Source of the DNA: Planctomycetota bacterium | GTDB lineage: Bacteria > Planctomycetota > UBA11346 | Assembly (NCBI GenBank): GCA_013821615.1 | Contig: JACDGQ010000191.1 | Location: 1-6,455, forward strand | Reading direction: 5' to 3' | DNA: 6,455 nucleotides | In this document: one piece after another, positions 5,474 through 6,455 of the stretch | Layout of the letters: each line of letters starts with the position of its first letter | Position numbering within the stretch: the first letter of the stretch is position 1 | Program-made: the position numbers and the translations under genes | Notes under the pieces: generated by a model | The model's input: the letters and a program-made list of their open reading frames with translations, nothing else | Databases searched by the model: none | Told to the model about the DNA's origin: nothing

Positions 5474-6289
5474 CTACGCCCGCCCCCGCGCGATGATCTC
5501 CAGCACCTGCTCATGCAGCATGCCATTGCTGATCACCGCGTTGTTCGCGCGCAGCGAGGGCGTGCCGTCGAGGTCGCTGAAGCGGCCGCCGGCCTCGCTC
5601 ACCACCAGGCTGGTGGCGGCGACGTCCCAGACGCTGAGCTGGGGCTCGACCACGATCTCGGCCCGGCCCGAGGCGACCAGCATGTGGCCATAGGCGTCGC
5701 CCAGGCCGCGCTGCAGCGCGGTGCGCGCGCACAGTTCGTCGAAGACGGCACCCAGGCCGTGATTGCGGAACCAGGCTGGGGTCTCGAAGCACCACAGCGC
5801 CTGGTCGAGCGCGGTGGTCGCGGCGACGCGGATGGTGGTGCCGTTGCAGCGCGCGCCGCCGCCCAGCACCGCGTCGTACCATTCGCCGAGCGCGGGGATG
5901 CCGACCGCTGCGGCGACGATGCGGTCGCCCGTCGGGGTTGCGGCTTCGAGCGCCACCAGCGTCGCCCACAGCGGCACGCCCCGCACGAAGTTGCGCGTGC
6001 CATCGATGGGATCGACGATCCAGCGGCGGCCGTTGGGGGTGGCACCGGCTCCGGGCGCCTCGCCGGTCTCCTCGCCCAGCCACGCGTCGGCGGGGAAGGC
6101 GGCGGCGACCACTGCGTGCACCGCGGCCTCGGCCTCGCGGTCGGCGCGCGTGACCGGGCTCTCATCTGCCTTCCATTCCACCATCAGGTCGGCACGGCGG
6201 AAGTGCGCCAGCGCCGCCCGGCCGCCCGCCTGGGCCGCGGCCAGAGCTACCGCGCGCGCCTGCTGATATGCTGCTGGTACTGCCGCCAT
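5474..6289 (-). CDS. hisN: Inositol monophosphatase-family protein, probably histidinol-phosphatase
   Basis: This is a Mg2+-dependent phosphomonoesterase of 271 residues, the usual family length. The metal-site motifs are intact: GEE with Glu73, WIVDPIDGTRNF with Asp93 and Asp96 (90-101), and SVWDVAA with Asp222. Several stretches fit the histidinol-phosphatase branch better than inositol monophosphatase: DESPVTRADREAE (42-54), FVRGVPLWATLVAL right after the DPIDGT motif (101-114), and HMLVASGRAEIVVEP (202-216). On that reading it dephosphorylates histidinol phosphate in histidine synthesis. Inositol-phosphate or PAP phosphatase activity remains possible. The ATG at 6289 was chosen because GAGGA lies 8 nt upstream. 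In-frame ATGs at 6313 and 6394 would add low-complexity Arg/Thr-rich residues that the family lacks. It converges on the unrecognised gene ending at 5298. No other his gene is in the window. Confidence 0.87.
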   Translation of the reverse strand: MAAVPAAYQQARAVALAAAQAGGRAALAHFRRADLMVEWKADESPVTRADREAEAAVHAVVAAAFPADAWLGEETGEAPGAGATPNGRRWIVDPIDGTRNFVRGVPLWATLVALEAATPTGDRIVAAAVGIPALGEWYDAVLGGGARCNGTTIRVAATTALDQALWCFETPAWFRNHGLGAVFDELCARTALQRGLGDAYGHMLVASGRAEIVVEPQLSVWDVAATSLVVSEAGGRFSDLDGTPSLRANNAVISNGMLHEQVLEIIARGRA

Positions 6290-6297
6290 GACGGTGG

Positions 6298-6302
6298 TCC
6301 TC
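6298..6302 (-). promoter_or_regulatory. Ribosome binding site of the phosphatase gene
   Basis: GAGGA on the minus strand lies 8 nt before the ATG at 6289. It is the best-placed Shine-Dalgarno-like site in the window and decides between three in-frame ATG codons. Confidence 0.7.
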
Positions 6303-6412
6303 GCGGTCGCCATAGTCGCTCGCGTGGCCGTTCTGCCAAGGGGTTGCAAGCGGTGGTGCCGCCCGTGCCGCCAGCCGCCGGTCGGACGTTCCAATTGCCT
6401 CCAGCGTGGCCA

Positions 6413-6440
6413 TGATCTGGGATCGCGCCATCCCGGATCA
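6413..6440 (+). promoter_or_regulatory. Stem-loop upstream of the phosphatase gene
   Basis: TGATCTGGGAT (6413-6423) pairs with ATCCCGGATCA (6430-6440) around the loop CGCGCC. All eleven positions pair in plus-strand RNA, with one U-G. On the minus strand that position is a C-A mismatch. It lies about 124 bp upstream of the phosphatase start. A C-rich run rather than a T-tract follows at the window edge, so this is not an obvious terminator. It may be a leader structure, an operator, or part of a feature cut by the window. I see no gene in 6290-6455. Confidence 0.4.
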
Positions 6441-6455
6441 GCATGACCTCCCCCC

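Overview
The window is a GC-rich bacterial stretch with five convincing protein genes. From left to right they are a glycine-cleavage H protein (minus strand), a membrane-tethered Ser/Thr protein kinase (plus), an FHA-GAF-class III nucleotide cyclase (plus), an unrecognised helical protein (plus) and a histidinol-phosphatase-type member of the inositol monophosphatase superfamily (minus). No RNA gene, CRISPR array, insertion sequence or prophage gene was seen. The strong G/C bias at third codon positions explains the many long antisense and out-of-frame open frames, which were discarded as shadows. The style of the kinase (a short N-terminal helical region, a Hanks-type domain and a C-terminal helix), its FHA-cyclase neighbour and the gene sizes fit a planctomycete-like organism. 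That is an inference from family resemblance. A myxobacterium or another GC-rich environmental lineage cannot be excluded from this sequence alone.

Layout: positions 1-109 are the 3' flank of gcvH and carry a 7-bp tandem repeat. gcvH lies at 110-478 on the minus strand. Positions 479-832 form a divergent control region with two small inverted repeats and no gene. The kinase (833-2095) is followed by an inverted pair of heptad arrays (2095-2268). Next come the cyclase (2367-4259), an 82-bp gap, and the unrecognised protein (4342-5298). A convergent gap (5299-5473) holds an inverted pair of octamer arrays, followed by the phosphatase (5474-6289, minus). A stem-loop sits near the right edge (6413-6440).

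The plus-strand trio looks like a signalling module. The kinase is anchored by its last 25 residues and has a Thr-rich activation loop. The next gene joins an FHA domain, which in general binds phosphothreonine, to a GAF sensor and a cyclase that retains all six class III catalytic positions. A reasonable hypothesis is that kinase phosphorylation recruits or tunes the cyclase. The third protein, which shows an internal duplication, may be a partner, but nothing in it states a function. gcvH (one-carbon metabolism) and hisN (histidine synthesis) flank the module on the opposite strand and are probably unrelated housekeeping genes.

The most unusual non-coding signal is a set of three short tandem arrays with different 7- or 8-bp units, each at a gene boundary. 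Two of them are built alike: a tandem array, a spacer of about 70-75 nt, then the reverse-complement array. In the best-formed one the two arms differ by a fixed substitution that still allows G-U pairing in the sense RNA.
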